A stretch of DNA of 64,000 bases from Nymphaea colorata. Taxonomy: Eukaryota > Streptophyta > Magnoliopsida > Nymphaeales > Nymphaeaceae. The stretch is from assembly GCF_008831285.2 (NCBI RefSeq), contig NC_045150.1, forward strand, positions 6,212,001 through 6,276,000, in the 5' to 3' direction. Positions 47,064-57,466 of the stretch are shown one piece after another (position 1 is the first letter of the stretch; every line of letters starts with the position of its first letter). The translations under genes and the position numbers were made by a program. Under the pieces are notes generated by a model. It was not told the DNA's origin and searched no databases. It saw only the letters and a list, made by a program, of their open reading frames with translations.

Positions 47064-47296
47064 GTTTCAAAGGGCATAGCGTAGCTGGTTGAGTTAGGGG
47101 CCTGTACTAAGGCAGGTCTCTAGTTTGATTCCCGTGGGTGCTATGTTCCTGTGTCTATGGCGCGGCATCCAAGCTGAAGGGTGCACCGTTGCTATCACTG
47201 ATACCGACGCAGTTCAGGACCCCTGAGGCAGAGGGAATGGGGGGCCTTCGGGCCTTTTTCGAGCGGTGGAGATTAATACCCCTTGCTCACCCAGAA
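47064..47296 (+). mobile_element. tRNA-derived SINE, about 233 bp
   Basis: A 17-bp target duplication, cagtaacatgatcgatt, lies at 47047-47063 and 47297-47313. The body starts gtttcaaagggc and contains a perfect pol III A box TAGCGTAGCTGG (47077-47088) and a B box agtttgattcc (47122-47132) spaced as in a tRNA. The head therefore derives from a tRNA gene. The tail ends cacccagaa without a clear poly(A). The element is non-coding. Confidence 0.88.
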
Positions 47297-47313
47297 CAGT
47301 AACATGATCGATT

Positions 47314-48006
47314 AACTTTACCAATGAAATTTTATGCGACAAAAAAAAATTTTGTGACTACTTTCAAGTAATTAAAAAAAAACTTTTTTTTACGCTTTTG
47401 TAAACACAATAAATGTTTCATTTTCATTGATGTGTGTTTCAAATTTATGTTGGTGTAATTGATGGAACACATAGTCATGGAAATATACCTTTAGCTGATC
47501 TACTAAGACAATGTGGTAGAACACAATTGGCCGACTCAAAATGCATTAGCAACAGGTTCTTTTGACAGGCAATCTATCTATATAGCTTTTGGTTGGAAAC
47601 GAACAACTTTTGATTTGAGAACCGTAAAAAATGCTTTGATAAGATAAAAAAAAAATTAAGAATTTCGAAAGGTAATTTATCTTTTAAAACTTACATATGT
47701 TAGCATTTTTGTGAATACAAACTTAACAATGTTATCATATTGATTTTTTTAGGTAAATATTTTCTTGTTTGTACATATTATTCATGGTAGATATATAAAA
47801 TATCATTTGAAAGAATATCCCTTGAAACACCCATAAAATCGCGAAACAGTTATTTTGTTTCTTTTTGTGCCTGCAAAAGTTTTTTTTTCTGTTAATCATA
47901 TTAATCATGAGCATTTTTCGACGACATTAAAGCACACAAAAGTTTCATACACGACACGGCATGCATAACCCTTGCAACACCGACAACCCTTGCAACACCG
48001 ACAAAG

Positions 48007-48010
<4 letters not shown>
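47314..48010. other. No gene seen
   Basis: AT-rich sequence with poly-A and poly-T runs and no recognisable element. Confidence 0.5.
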
Positions 48011-48055
<45 letters not shown>

Positions 48056-48310
48056 CAAGAACCAGACTCTTTAAATATGAGATTTAAAATGTTTTTTTTA
48101 AACCTAACTTTACCAATATGATATTAAGGATAAGTTGATCATTTTTTGGGTTTTGATAGTGTTTTTATAATAAACAAAAATGAATGGCTTTAGTAGCGTC
48201 AACATTTTAATGATAGAAAAATCAACATTTTTCATAAAATCAATTTGATTTTTATATCAAAATAGTTTTTATAAATATATCAGCATGTTTATATTATATT
48301 TAAAATTAAT
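48011..48310. repeat. (TA)n tract followed by a dispersed repeat
   Basis: The (TA)n run at 48011-48054 leads directly into gacaagaaccagactctttaaat and a further 250 bp related to the start of the units at 59694 and 60804, which also begin next to TA-rich sequence. Identity is moderate. Confidence 0.6.
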
Positions 48311-48639
48311 TTTTAGCAAAAAGATGAAGGGGTGTGGTTTTTATCCCTAACTTAATGTCTGATTTTTTCCAAGTTCTTTTCTCTCTCTCAATATATAAGT
48401 TGAGAAAAAAATCAGGCCAGGATCCAATAATGACGTGTGCACTTCAATAACATCTCAAATGTTCATGGATTTTCAAAATCGTAGGTGGGTAGAAACTTAT
48501 GACAAATGGAAACAATTGTATCGATGTTATTAGTTATGCATATGTTTGTTTTGTTTATGTTTTACTTTTGTTAGTTATTATATGTTGAATATGAGTTCAT
48601 CAAGCTGATCTTTATGTTTATGTTCATAGGTAATCGAAG

Positions 48640-48780
48640 ATGAAGCTGCGACATAAATATTATGTTATGTTCGAGAGTCGTTCAGGGGACATATATGAAG
48701 AAATACAATCACCAAATTTTGGAAGAACCTTTTTGTTTAAAACGATAGACATGTTGAAAGTTACATTTTGTCTGTACTAT
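48640..48780 (+). pseudogene. Viroplasmin/RNase-H1-N-like domain fragment
   Basis: The frame starts MKLRHKYYVMFESRSGDIY, which resembles the small domain shared by the N-terminus of RNase H1 and caulimovirus inclusion-body proteins (typical wording KYYVVFxGRxxGIYxSW). The expected Trp and the following helix are lost. It is related to the ORF at 54583-54840, which starts MKSRQEFYVVFEGRSRDIY. Confidence 0.5.
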
Positions 48781-49750
48781 GTATTTAACGTTAATGCTTT
48801 TGTGGACACTTATGTAAATTATCTATCTTATTATCTCTTGCTTGACTATTTGTTTTTTCGGAATGCCCACTTTCATATGTTTTGAAATTTAGTGTCCTGT
48901 TTCTCTTTTCTTATTTGCATCACTTTGTGGGAAAAATATTGTACATTTTCTTGTAAGTAATGAAGTGAGTTGGGTTTTATGGCTTGTTGAGTGGGGGAGC
49001 TAGAAGAAAAGACTGCTTTTTAAGTGAATACTAAGCGAGATATTGTTACCTTGGTGGATTTTTTGGTATATAAATTCTTCCAACGTTCAGAGAAGGAAGG
49101 AGACCCTTATCAATATGTGCGTCGAAAGGTCGAGGATGTTGCAAGATCAATTCAATGTGAGCATGAATCATGTTATTGTTGTTTGTGTCTACGCTTTCAC
49201 TTGTTATTGTTGTTTTATGTGTTACATCAATCTTTCTCTTTTTAGAAAATCTAGAAATATGTTCCTTATATCAAACTAAGAAATATATTTTTGAAAATAT
49301 ATTTCTTCATCACAGACACATCAAAATGAGAATCCAAAAGATTTTTCTCATTCAATTTTTTTAAGAAATATATTTCCAAGCCATCAAACACTACTTAATA
49401 GAACAAGCCTTTTTGCAATGCAACCTTGGAGATATGATTTTAAAAAGTATCTTGGTGGGAAACATATATTATTAGATGCTTCAATAAAACTTCTGAACTA
49501 CTAACGTAAAAACTTTGTGGAACCTACTCAAATGAATCAACTCATCCACAACAACTCAAGTTTTTTAAACTGTATAGGTGACATTGAACTGCTCAAAATG
49601 GGGGACGGCTATTAAGTCCTCTGAGGTTGAGGTCTAGAGGACAGCCAACGAAACGGGGGAGAAGTAAGGAAGAGACAAAAACCGAAAATGGAAGGGGGAA
49701 GGGCAAAGAGTTTTGGCTGCAAAGTCCGTTAAAAGAGAAAATAACTGATG
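48781..49750. other. No gene seen
   Basis: Short plus-strand frames at 49024-49280 contain a phrase DPYQYVRRKVEDVARSIQ that looks coding-like, but no family is recognised. It may belong to the same decayed element as the fragment at 48640. Confidence 0.4.
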
Positions 49751-49823
49751 TGGAGATGCGGGGGATCGAACCCCGTGCCTCTCGCATGCAAAGCGAGCGC
49801 TCTACCATTTGAGCTACATCCCC
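49751..49823 (-). tRNA. tRNA-Ala (anticodon UGC)
   Basis: The minus strand folds as a complete 73-nt tRNA without intron. The acceptor stem GGGGATG pairs with CATCTCC and includes the G3:U70 pair that identifies alanine tRNAs. A box TAGCTCAAATGG and B box GGTTCGATCCC are intact. The anticodon loop is TTTGCAT in the stem CTCGC/GCGAG. The discriminator base is A. CCA is not encoded, as expected for a nuclear gene. Confidence 0.97.
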
Positions 49824-50233
49824 ACGGTTGACCAATTGATGATATGTGCTGTATAACTTAGTCATCTGACATTTCATTTATGCTTCATTTTTACTAGTTC
49901 CAGTGAGGACTAACCTGCTTATGAAATTACTGATTTAAATTCACCTTCCTTTCTATTCCTTTCTTTTTTCTTTTTGAATCACAATACTACTGGATGTTTT
50001 ATTCAAAGATTTTGGGCTCGCAAGATCTCTCTGAATCTGTTAAATATATCGCGTGGTATCAAACGGAGGTCCAGTTAAAGACCAGTCTACAGCTTTTGCA
50101 TTTGAAGCAAGAAGAAAATAACATTTTTAGAGTTTGTGGACTGAGTTAAGGCCCAATTATGAATATTCAACTGGACTTGGAGCAGAGTCTAAAATCTCTC
50201 CCATGTCTAAAGCCAGATAAAAATAGATCCAAA

Positions 50234-50491
50234 CTAACGCAGCTCAATTTTATGCCTAAGTTCATTTCTTTTGCCACCTCCAATTACGGGATCCAGGAGT
50301 ATCACTATCTCTTCAGATCCAGATCTCAATGCAGTTAGTGCAATATACTTGGAACGAGGTTCAAATAAGAACAAGAGGTGGGCAGAGGGTGGGCGAGCTG
50401 CAGCATATTCCTGACTCTGTGAACTAACATTTAGTGGTATTTTTGAACTCTGACAGCTAAACTGTATATTATCTGGAATCCATTTAAACAT
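50234..50491 (-). CDS. Unrecognised ORF, possible terminal exon
   Basis: This 85-codon minus-strand frame includes SQEYAAARPPSAHLLFLFEP and SKYIALTALRSGSEEIVIL, ending in KIELR and a TAG. Its mixed composition and lack of simple repeat suggest real coding origin, but I cannot name it. Upstream on the same strand there is only a LINE fragment, so it could be the last exon of a gene cut by that insertion, or a stray fragment. Confidence 0.3.
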   Translation of the reverse strand: MFKWIPDNIQFSCQSSKIPLNVSSQSQEYAAARPPSAHLLFLFEPRSKYIALTALRSGSEEIVILLDPVIGGGKRNELRHKIELR

Positions 50492-50529
50492 GCTAGAAAA
50501 ACCAAACTACGTACATATGGAGCAGCCAT

Positions 50530-51850
50530 GTTCCGCTGCAACCCTGTGGGGGCAAAGTGCCCCCATCATTTTATTGACAAAACATAGAAGAAATATACAA
50601 TTAGCTTACAACAAAGAAATGTAGTAGGAAGATGTCCTAAAAATCAGGAAGGGCATCCCAAAACTGCCATGCATTCAAGGGGCATGGGCGGAGAACAGAA
50701 GCTACTGCGTTAGCAGTAGTGTGACAGTCAGAAATCAAAATGCGGTTGGACTTCTGTACAGAAAAGTATCTGTATACAAAGCGTTGTTAGACTTTGTGGT
50801 GCAGCGTTTGATGTTGTCCTGCGCCTCCATTGAACAAAGAATTAGATTGTTGTTCAGTAAGTGTAGGCAGCAGTATGATAATGTCTTCCAACTAAATGAA
50901 TCTCTTCGAGAGCATAAGCAACCGGAGTCCTTCTGCGTGGCTTATGGAGAAGGCCAACTTAAGACTGCCTTTTCATTTGAAACTTGAGAGTGACTATTTG
51001 TATAGTAAAACGTGGGAATGGCTGTCGTCAGGGACGATGGAGGTCGCGAGCCAGAGGAAGAGATTAGTTCTGTGGGCAGATTGACTAGCTGCAGCCTTCT
51101 TCCTCACCTTTCCTTCTTATCTTGTCATAGATACCGTGGCTGTTGAGAGAATTGGCCGTTTGAGATCCCCAGCGTAGTTCATCTTTGACTGTATTGTTAT
51201 GTGGAAACTGGAGTAATTGCCGAATCCAAGGGGAGTTAATGCATTTCCAGAGTTGCATGAACTGCATGAATCTTTCCAATCTACCGTAGTCGTCTCCCGG
51301 TGAAAAGGAGGAGATCAAGAAAAGCGAGCAGTAGAGGTCTAATGTCCCAATGTAAATGGCTTCTTAGTTCATCCACTCTGCCGGCCAGCGTATAGAAGAA
51401 AGTTAGGGAGGATTTGCTATGATGAATCCTCGAACCAGAGCTGTTGCCAATTTGTTCAAGGAAAGCTGCAATCCTCCTAGCATTTCTTTGATTGGCACAA
51501 CGAAAAAGAATGAGGTCGTCGGCGTAAGCAAGTAGCGGGGGAATAGCAGTTAGAGCAAAGCGGCAGGGACATTGTATCTGGCTGTTACTTTTCTCTAGCT
51601 TTAACTTCTAGATGTCGTCTCCATAGCCACAAGGAATAGGTAAGGGGAGAAGGGATCCCTCTGTCTGAGGCCTCTATGCCCATTAAAAAATCTGTCCTTG
51701 CAACCATTAATGACTGCAACTTAAGACTTGGTCGAGACGCATAACATAATCCTATCAATCCATCGGTTGAAGAACTCCAAGGTAAGACGATGGTTGAAGA
51801 ACTCCAAGGTAAGACGATGCATTTCGCAGGAATAACCAGTTGACTATGTC
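50530..51850 (-). pseudogene. LINE (L1-type) reverse transcriptase fragment
   Basis: Reading the minus strand gives the LINE motifs LRQRDPFSPYLFLVAMETTS (QGDPLSPYLF-like) and then LLAYADDLILFRCANQRN, with the catalytic YADD at 51515-51526, followed by SGSRIHHSKSSLTFF. Further down are the diverged 3' parts, ending near the ccccacaggg segment at about 50545. Frames are broken by several stops and shifts, and the 5' part including the endonuclease is missing. A 27-bp tandem duplication occurs inside the RT region at about 51763-51817. Confidence 0.8.
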
Positions 51851-51854
51851 GTAG

Positions 51855-51918
51855 GCTCGAGCTCGAACTGGCTAAACATTGAGCCAAGCTCGAGCCGACT
51901 CGCTCGTGCGCAACCCTA
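51855..51918. mobile_element. Terminal fragment of the CTCGAG-rich hAT family
   Basis: The sequence ends gactcgctcgtgcgcaaccc followed by TA, matching the right end of the 39351-39805 element. Only about 64 bp remain, joined directly to the truncated end of the LINE fragment. Confidence 0.55.
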
Positions 51919-51919
51919 T

Positions 51920-52076
51920 GAGTGTTTCCTTTTTTTGCAACACAAACAATTAACACCACTGGAATTCAAAACAGAAACTCCTATTAGTGTTTCCTTTTTT
52001 TTGCAACACAAACAATTTACACCTTTTTTTGCAACACAAACAATTAACACCACAGGAATTCAAAACAGAAACCGCC
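51920..52076. repeat. Short tandem repeat, about 2.5 units
   Basis: The phrase ttttttgcaacacaaacaat occurs three times, twice followed by taacaccac, then ggaattcaaaacagaaac. The units are near identical, implying recent expansion. Confidence 0.85.
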
Positions 52077-52283
52077 TACAAACCCCTCCTCCCAACCATT
52101 GCACAAAACCCCTTTAACGATTATCTACCTATTGGTTAACTCCACATATTTTTGTATTTATATGTAAGGTGCCCATCAAGCATTTATTATATATGGTGGT
52201 GCTCCTTAATTGTCTTCCTATTTAATTCAGTGCTACTAAAAAATTTCTGGCTTCATAATTGGGTTAAATTTATGCAAAATTTA

Positions 52284-52460
52284 GTTAAGGCCCTGTTTGA
52301 TGGCCTGGATTTTTTTTGATGGAAGAATTTTTCAAGGGAAAAATCCACGGTAAGTGTACGGGCAAGTAAATATTTCTTTCTCCTAATCCAGGCCATGTTT
52401 GATGGCCTGGAATTTTTTTTCAAGGTAGAAAATTCAATGTTTGATGACAACGGTTACTTT
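52284..52460. mobile_element. Nested ends of PIF/Harbinger-type elements
   Basis: The phrase gttaaggccctgtttgatgg at 52284 resembles Tourist/PIF ends next to a TTA target. About 100 bp later aatccaggccatgtttgatgg starts a second end, and tttgatgacaacggtt follows. The last phrase recurs at 59589-59604 near the far side of the Harbinger genes, so these may be borders of a 7-kb composite. A clean inverted pair was not found. Confidence 0.4.
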
Positions 52461-53590
52461 TCCATGGATAGTAAATTTGATCGTTGCATTATGAGATGTT
52501 TGAGATCTCAATCTTCGGCAGCTAATGCTTGTTCCTGTATGCACGCGTGTGAAGAGAGAGCCGATAATGTGCAAAACGCATTAATAAAATGAGCAACAAA
52601 CTGTCACCAAGTAGAGAGAGAGAGAGAGAGGACAAAGAGAGAGAGAGGGAGGACAAAGAGAGAGAGTTCAACTGATCAAATACCAATAGTGTACATTTGA
52701 GACTATAACTACAAGATCTACAAAAGTATATAGACAGTAAAGCTGTTCAATGGACAAGCATTTTCTTGCTTTCAGTAATATAAAACATCATTCATACATG
52801 ATGTATGGATTCTCTTCTCTAAAACAAACCGGATAATTTGACAGCACCATCATCAACTAACTCCAAAAGACCACCATGTCTTGGATGTTTTGCACCGAGC
52901 TGCGTTCTTTTGCGGCAGGACTCACTTGAAGAATGACCACTAGCAGTGACCGACATCTTTCTTCTAATTTGGGTAGCAGTTTAATTTGGGTAGCAGTTTG
53001 GGATGACACCACAGCAGGTGACGGACGAGGAGGGATGGATTTATTCAAGATAATACTCATCCCTCAAACACCACACATGGAACTTCAGTGGTAAAACCCA
53101 AAGTTCTAGAAGCAGGCAACCAGAAATCAACAGAATAGCCGCAATGTTAATCTCATAAGACTGAACATCAAAGTTACAAGTCCAAACATAACTTTCTTCT
53201 GGGTAGGCAGAGGCCAATAATTTGTAAACCACAAGAACCATTATTGGAAATCTATTGGGTCTTCATTGTTTTGTTGGAATGTTAGCCCTCTCAATTCTCA
53301 AGTACCAAACTCGGAGTAGCTCACGTTTCAGATTATGGAGCCTTATTCTCAATAAGATTTCCTCAATACAGCTTATCTTCCAAATCAAAGGTATATGATG
53401 AAGCAGCAAACAAAGGATGATAGAACAAATATACCTTGGAGAAAAAACAAAATCAGGAGAATAATATCAAAAGAAGCAAGAAACAGAAAATAAGCGAAGA
53501 CCAACCTGGAATTTGGTCTCTTCAGGGGAGATGGCAGTGAATTGGATCTTTCCTCCCACTAATATGATCAGAACTCACAGGAGCAACATA

Positions 53591-53625
<35 letters not shown>

Positions 53626-54261
53626 AAAATGTGGCGAATTACGGTGAGGGCTATATAGAGAGGGCTATGTAGAACTTCGGATGCTGTATATGAGAATGTT
53701 CGTAAGAAAAAAAAGGTCAGTCAAAGCATGTGAATTGCAAGCCCATAAAAAAAAAAGAAACGAACAAGTAATTAAGATGGTTCATGTCTCCCGCAGTTTG
53801 ACATTATTCTTCTTGAAATTAGCTACAAAAAGGAAACAAGTATATCTATATATTAGCACAGGCTCCAAAAAGAATGTTGACAAAAAAAGTTGTAATTACA
53901 ATTCAATCACTGGCCTGAGAAAGGGAGCAACTTTTTCCAAACCATCAAGATTGGCAAGCGATTGCACAAAAGCTATAGGATACAGATACTCCTATGACAA
54001 GCTTTCCTATGCTCAAAGAAACAAATGGAATGGCTACATTCTGCCAGTACACAACACGTGGCTCAGGTGCCCAGCCAGTTAACCAGATTGTAAGATTCTT
54101 GCTTTGTTGTGTCTGATCACAAATAGCAGCACACCATTTGAATCCATATCAGCTAAAGGTTCCTATAAAACATCTAAAACCACCAACAATCAAATCGAGA
54201 ACAAAGCAGGAAGCATCGAGGGAGAAAGAGAGTTTATTTGTTTATGTGGGTTGGGGATCAC
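52461..54261. other. No assigned gene; two (GA)n tracts
   Basis: (GA)n runs lie at about 52611-52664 and 53592-53621. Minus-strand frames at 52800-53060 (with SGHSSSESCRKRTQLGAKH) and 53041-53241 (with a hydrophobic stretch) look mildly coding but cannot be assigned. Confidence 0.4.
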
Positions 54262-54330
54262 CTTGCCGTTCATTACAAGCCAGCAATCCTTGCAGTTGTA
54301 GTGCTTCAAAACCTCTTCCAAAGTGAACAT
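54262..54330 (-). pseudogene. Cytochrome b5-like first exon, orphan
   Basis: The 23 residues MFTLEEVLKHYNCKDCWLVM plus NGK match the start of the cytochrome b5 heme-binding domain (typical FTLEEVSKHNxKDDCWLVIxGK). A donor GTGATC follows the GK codons, the place where plant b5 genes have an intron. The next exon, which should carry the heme ligand motif HPGG, is not found downstream to 52.5 kb. This is an orphan exon or a captured fragment. Confidence 0.6.
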
Positions 54331-54582
54331 CTTTGCTTTAACAGTACATATCCACAAAACAAAATACATAACCAACTACAATTTATAGGCATAGCATACA
54401 TAAACCTGTATCAAAGTTATATACACTCCGTTTGATCACCAACAAACCATGTAATCACAACCAAAACATAGCAATCTCCAACATAGGAGTTAGTGTACAT
54501 ATTGTCAGTTCAAGTACAATAGACCAGTATCCATCTAATATATGAGTTTAACAAGTACAAATCCAACAAAGAAAACACATAA

Positions 54583-54840
54583 TCACAAAACAAGTAATCC
54601 AAACTTTTTAGCTGCACACTTATCAACAAACTTCATATCTTCTTCTTGCCTATCAACTTGCTTACGATAGTTCATGTTGAGATACTCATTCATCTGAAAT
54701 TCTGCTGCTTCAACGGTATTGAACAATATAAAGATGGCACTCTTCTATCGATACACTAAAGGTTGGCACAACTCCCAACTATCATATATGTCTCGTGATC
54801 TACCTTCGAACACCACATAGAACTCCTGGCGAGACTTCAT
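54583..54840 (-). pseudogene. Viroplasmin/RNase-H1-N-like ORF next to the Harbinger transposase
   Basis: The frame starts 123 bp after the transposase stop, in the same orientation. It reads MKSRQEFYVVFEGRSRDIYD then SWELCQPLV, the core of the viroplasmin-like domain (VVFxGRxxGIYxSWxxCxxQV) that binds RNA-DNA hybrids in RNase H1. A TAG at 54745-54747 interrupts it, after which the same frame continues with FNTVEAAEFQMNEYLN, again fitting the domain (F.T..EAE.A...Y), to a TGA at 54583. Without the stop it would be 85 residues. It may be a third gene of the Harbinger element; the similarity is to a widespread cellular domain and does not imply a viral insertion. Confidence 0.6.
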
Positions 54841-54963
54841 CTTCGTTCTCCTATTCAAAACAAAATAGATGTCAAACCTACATATGCAAAAATATAATCA
54901 ATTGATAAATAAACTTACTATTCAATTGATAATCCGTAAACATTTGAGTTGTTATAGTTGTTC

Positions 54964-56236
54964 TCATACAATTGTTGCTTCATCGCTGATGTGTTTAACT
55001 TGTAATTTCCGGTTCGCTACAAAAACATTATCATTCGAAGGAGCATCTTCATCAACAAATTGCTCGGCATTTGGATTGCGTTCAATTATGAAGTTGTGCA
55101 ATACACATGTAGCAAGAACAATTTGAACTTGTTTCTGAAATGGATATTGCCCTTGCATTTTCAATATTGAAAAACGACCTTTCAACATGCTGAAAGTTCT
55201 TTTTACTGCATTTCGGAGTGATGAATGCCTACGGTTGAATAATTCTTCTACAGTTCTAGATTGCGTGTCCCATGTGAGTTAAACTCAGACATATGATGAC
55301 GATGCCGCCAATAAGGTGTTAGGAAACCAACAATATTTGGATAACCCCCATCAGCAAGATAATATTTTCCTACAAGTGAACACAAATTCTTCAAACTTTG
55401 TTAAATGCTTATAAAAAGGTATGCAATATTTGGTGAAAGTACATACCTTATGGCACAACAAATGGGTCGGTTCGATGATTAAGTGCATTTGTATAATACT
55501 CTTGAGTCTGTTGCACTTCCTTCCCATCCTGCCAAGACACAGTGGAATCGAGTGTCGAATCCAACTACAACCATGACATTTTGAGAGATGACTCATTTTC
55601 TATTGCGAAATCTTGTCTGATCTGATGCTGAGACCCATGCAGGTACATGGGTGCCATCAATTGATCCTAAACAATCCTATATGCATATATGCAAGGTAGA
55701 CATTTTGCATGTGTTATGGTGAGTTTATGATTATGAAATTACCTGAAAATATGGGAAGAACCGTTTAGATCACCGAATATTAGATGACATCTCATTGTTG
55801 AGCCACCAAATATAATCCTTACCCAATACACATATTGCTTGTAGGATAAGGTTGACATATTTACTTATTGTTTGTCCAGAATGTTGAAACGTATTCTGTA
55901 TGACACAATTGCGTTCATTATGTCCAATGGTCAACCAAAATATAGCTACTTGTTCTTCTATGGTACTGTTACGAGCATCCTCCAATAAATTCCAAGTTTT
56001 AAAGTATTACATAATGTCATATATGTGAGCCGATCCATACGAAATAAGTCTAGACAATTTCTACGATGACCTTTAAGCATGAGTTGAACAAAAGAAGAAC
56101 CAACTTCTCTAGATGGATGAACAATCCTCCTAGTTCGAGGTAATCATCTTACCAAAAAAAAGATAAAGACAAACACTAGCCGAATCAAATAACGCTCTTG
56201 TTCTTCGTCATCATCCAACATGTCGATATCAACCAT
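54964..56236 (-). pseudogene. PIF/Harbinger transposase, inactive
   Basis: The frame begins at ATG 56236 (MVDIDMLDDDEEQ). It contains EEQVAIFWLTIGHNERN (helix-turn-helix region), CLGSIDGTHVPAWV (first catalytic Asp), LAGWEGSATDSRVL (second Asp), YYLADGGYPN, TPYWRHRHH, FNRRHSSLRN and FSMLKGRFSILK. These are the blocks of the DDE_Tnp_4 nuclease. Damage includes TGA at 56144-56146, a frameshift near 55985, TGA at 55770-55772 and 55593-55595, a one-base shift near 55513 and another near 55255. The third catalytic residue, normally Glu in VERTFG, is Lys (codon at 55201-55203). Introns are inferred at 55742-55675 and about 55447-55370. The C-terminus ends at TGA 54964. Confidence 0.88.
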
Positions 56237-56470
56237 TTCAACTAAACTGCATGAACCAAAATAACAAAAAATATTGAAGGACTTTTCGTCAAAAAAGTGT
56301 ACAAGCATGTCAGCTATTGAACTTGTTCGATGGAATTAACATCACCGACGTACATGAAAAACAACCATTACAAACATCATCCAAGAACAACAAACACACA
56401 AAAAATGTTGGAACACATAAATTATACAAATAATGAACCATTGAACATAAAATTAACAATCAACTCTTAC

Positions 56471-57466
56471 CTACAAATCAGAAAGTTTACGTGTCAACCA
56501 TGACACCCGCTGTGAAGGTGGAAGGTTGACAAAGATCATGGGGTTGGTGCCCTTTGCTAACATGTCAATACTCTTCACGCGTGTATCAGAATCTATTTGT
56601 TCAGTATCAACCAACTCTTGAAGTATGTCGCAACAAGTGACAAATTGAACTCCTATACATGCACGTGTCATGGTCTTCAAATTATCAGCAATACTGCGCA
56701 ACAAATTATAAAATCCTTCATCATAGGTTGACCTAGTCTGTCTAGACCTACTTGTAGTCTTATTGGTTGTCATTGTGGGATCTTGAGTTGTAAGAGTTGT
56801 AGGCATTGGCGATTGTACGGAAGGACTATGTTCATGGAGCATTTGTGTGAACGATTGTGAACTTTCAGGTTGCATGTAAAATGGAATCGATTGGGATGCA
56901 GGTGTAATTGGGAATGGTTCAGTGCCCTCTGCTAAAAACATGCTGTTGCACGTGTTTGCTTGATTGCTAGTTGATTGAGAATCACCATATACCTCGGCAA
57001 ACTCGTCATAGTACCTCCACAACTTTGAACCTTTGTACTTTTTCCTATTCGGGTATTTCTGAAAAATTCCATGTGTTCAAATTTTATACAAATAAAGACA
57101 TGTCAAACAAAACCTAAAATTACAATATTTATAACATACCTCAATGTACTCACTCCAAACTTGGGGGTCAACATCAATGCATTTGTTAATGGGGTCATAC
57201 CCCAACCCGCTTGTATTCAAAATTTCCTTCATAACTGTCAACTTGAGTTTCACATACTTTAATTTGTTTTTAATTTTCTCCTTAGTGAAATCCTTTCCGT
57301 AGCGGTCTATCATGCCTTTTTCAATTGCTGTGTATGCTTTTGACTTCAAACCTCCACCTGATTGCATACCAGGAATACGTGATTGCTCTAAAAGAAGCTG
57401 GACTAAGTAGTCCATCTGTGCTTCAGTCCACGTAAGATTCTCCCTTGATGGACCACTATCTTCCAT
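56471..57466 (-). CDS. Harbinger ORF1: Myb/SANT-like DNA-binding protein
   Basis: Two exons, 57466-57140 and 57058-56471, join in phase 0 to give 304 residues without any stop. The N-terminus has the Myb/SANT-like domain of PIF/Harbinger ORF1 and the related plant host family (WTEAQMDYLVQLLLEQSR, then IKNKLKYVKLKLTVMKEIL, GLGYDP, VWSEYI and KYPNRKKYKGS). The C-terminal half is rich in Ser, Thr, Gln and Pro, and ends with a helical block. In Harbinger systems this protein enters the nucleus with the transposase and binds element ends. It lies 235 bp upstream of the transposase on the same strand. It is intact while the transposase is dead. An ATG 15 bp further upstream (57481) is also in frame. 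Confidence 0.85.

Noticed and set aside
54190-54375. A complete cytochrome b5 gene
   Set aside because: Only the first part of the heme domain is present; the HPGG exon and the membrane tail were not found downstream.
54583-54840. An endogenous caulimovirus insertion
   Set aside because: Only the small viroplasmin-like domain is similar; no coat, movement or caulimovirus polymerase sequence is nearby, and the same domain occurs in cellular RNase H1.
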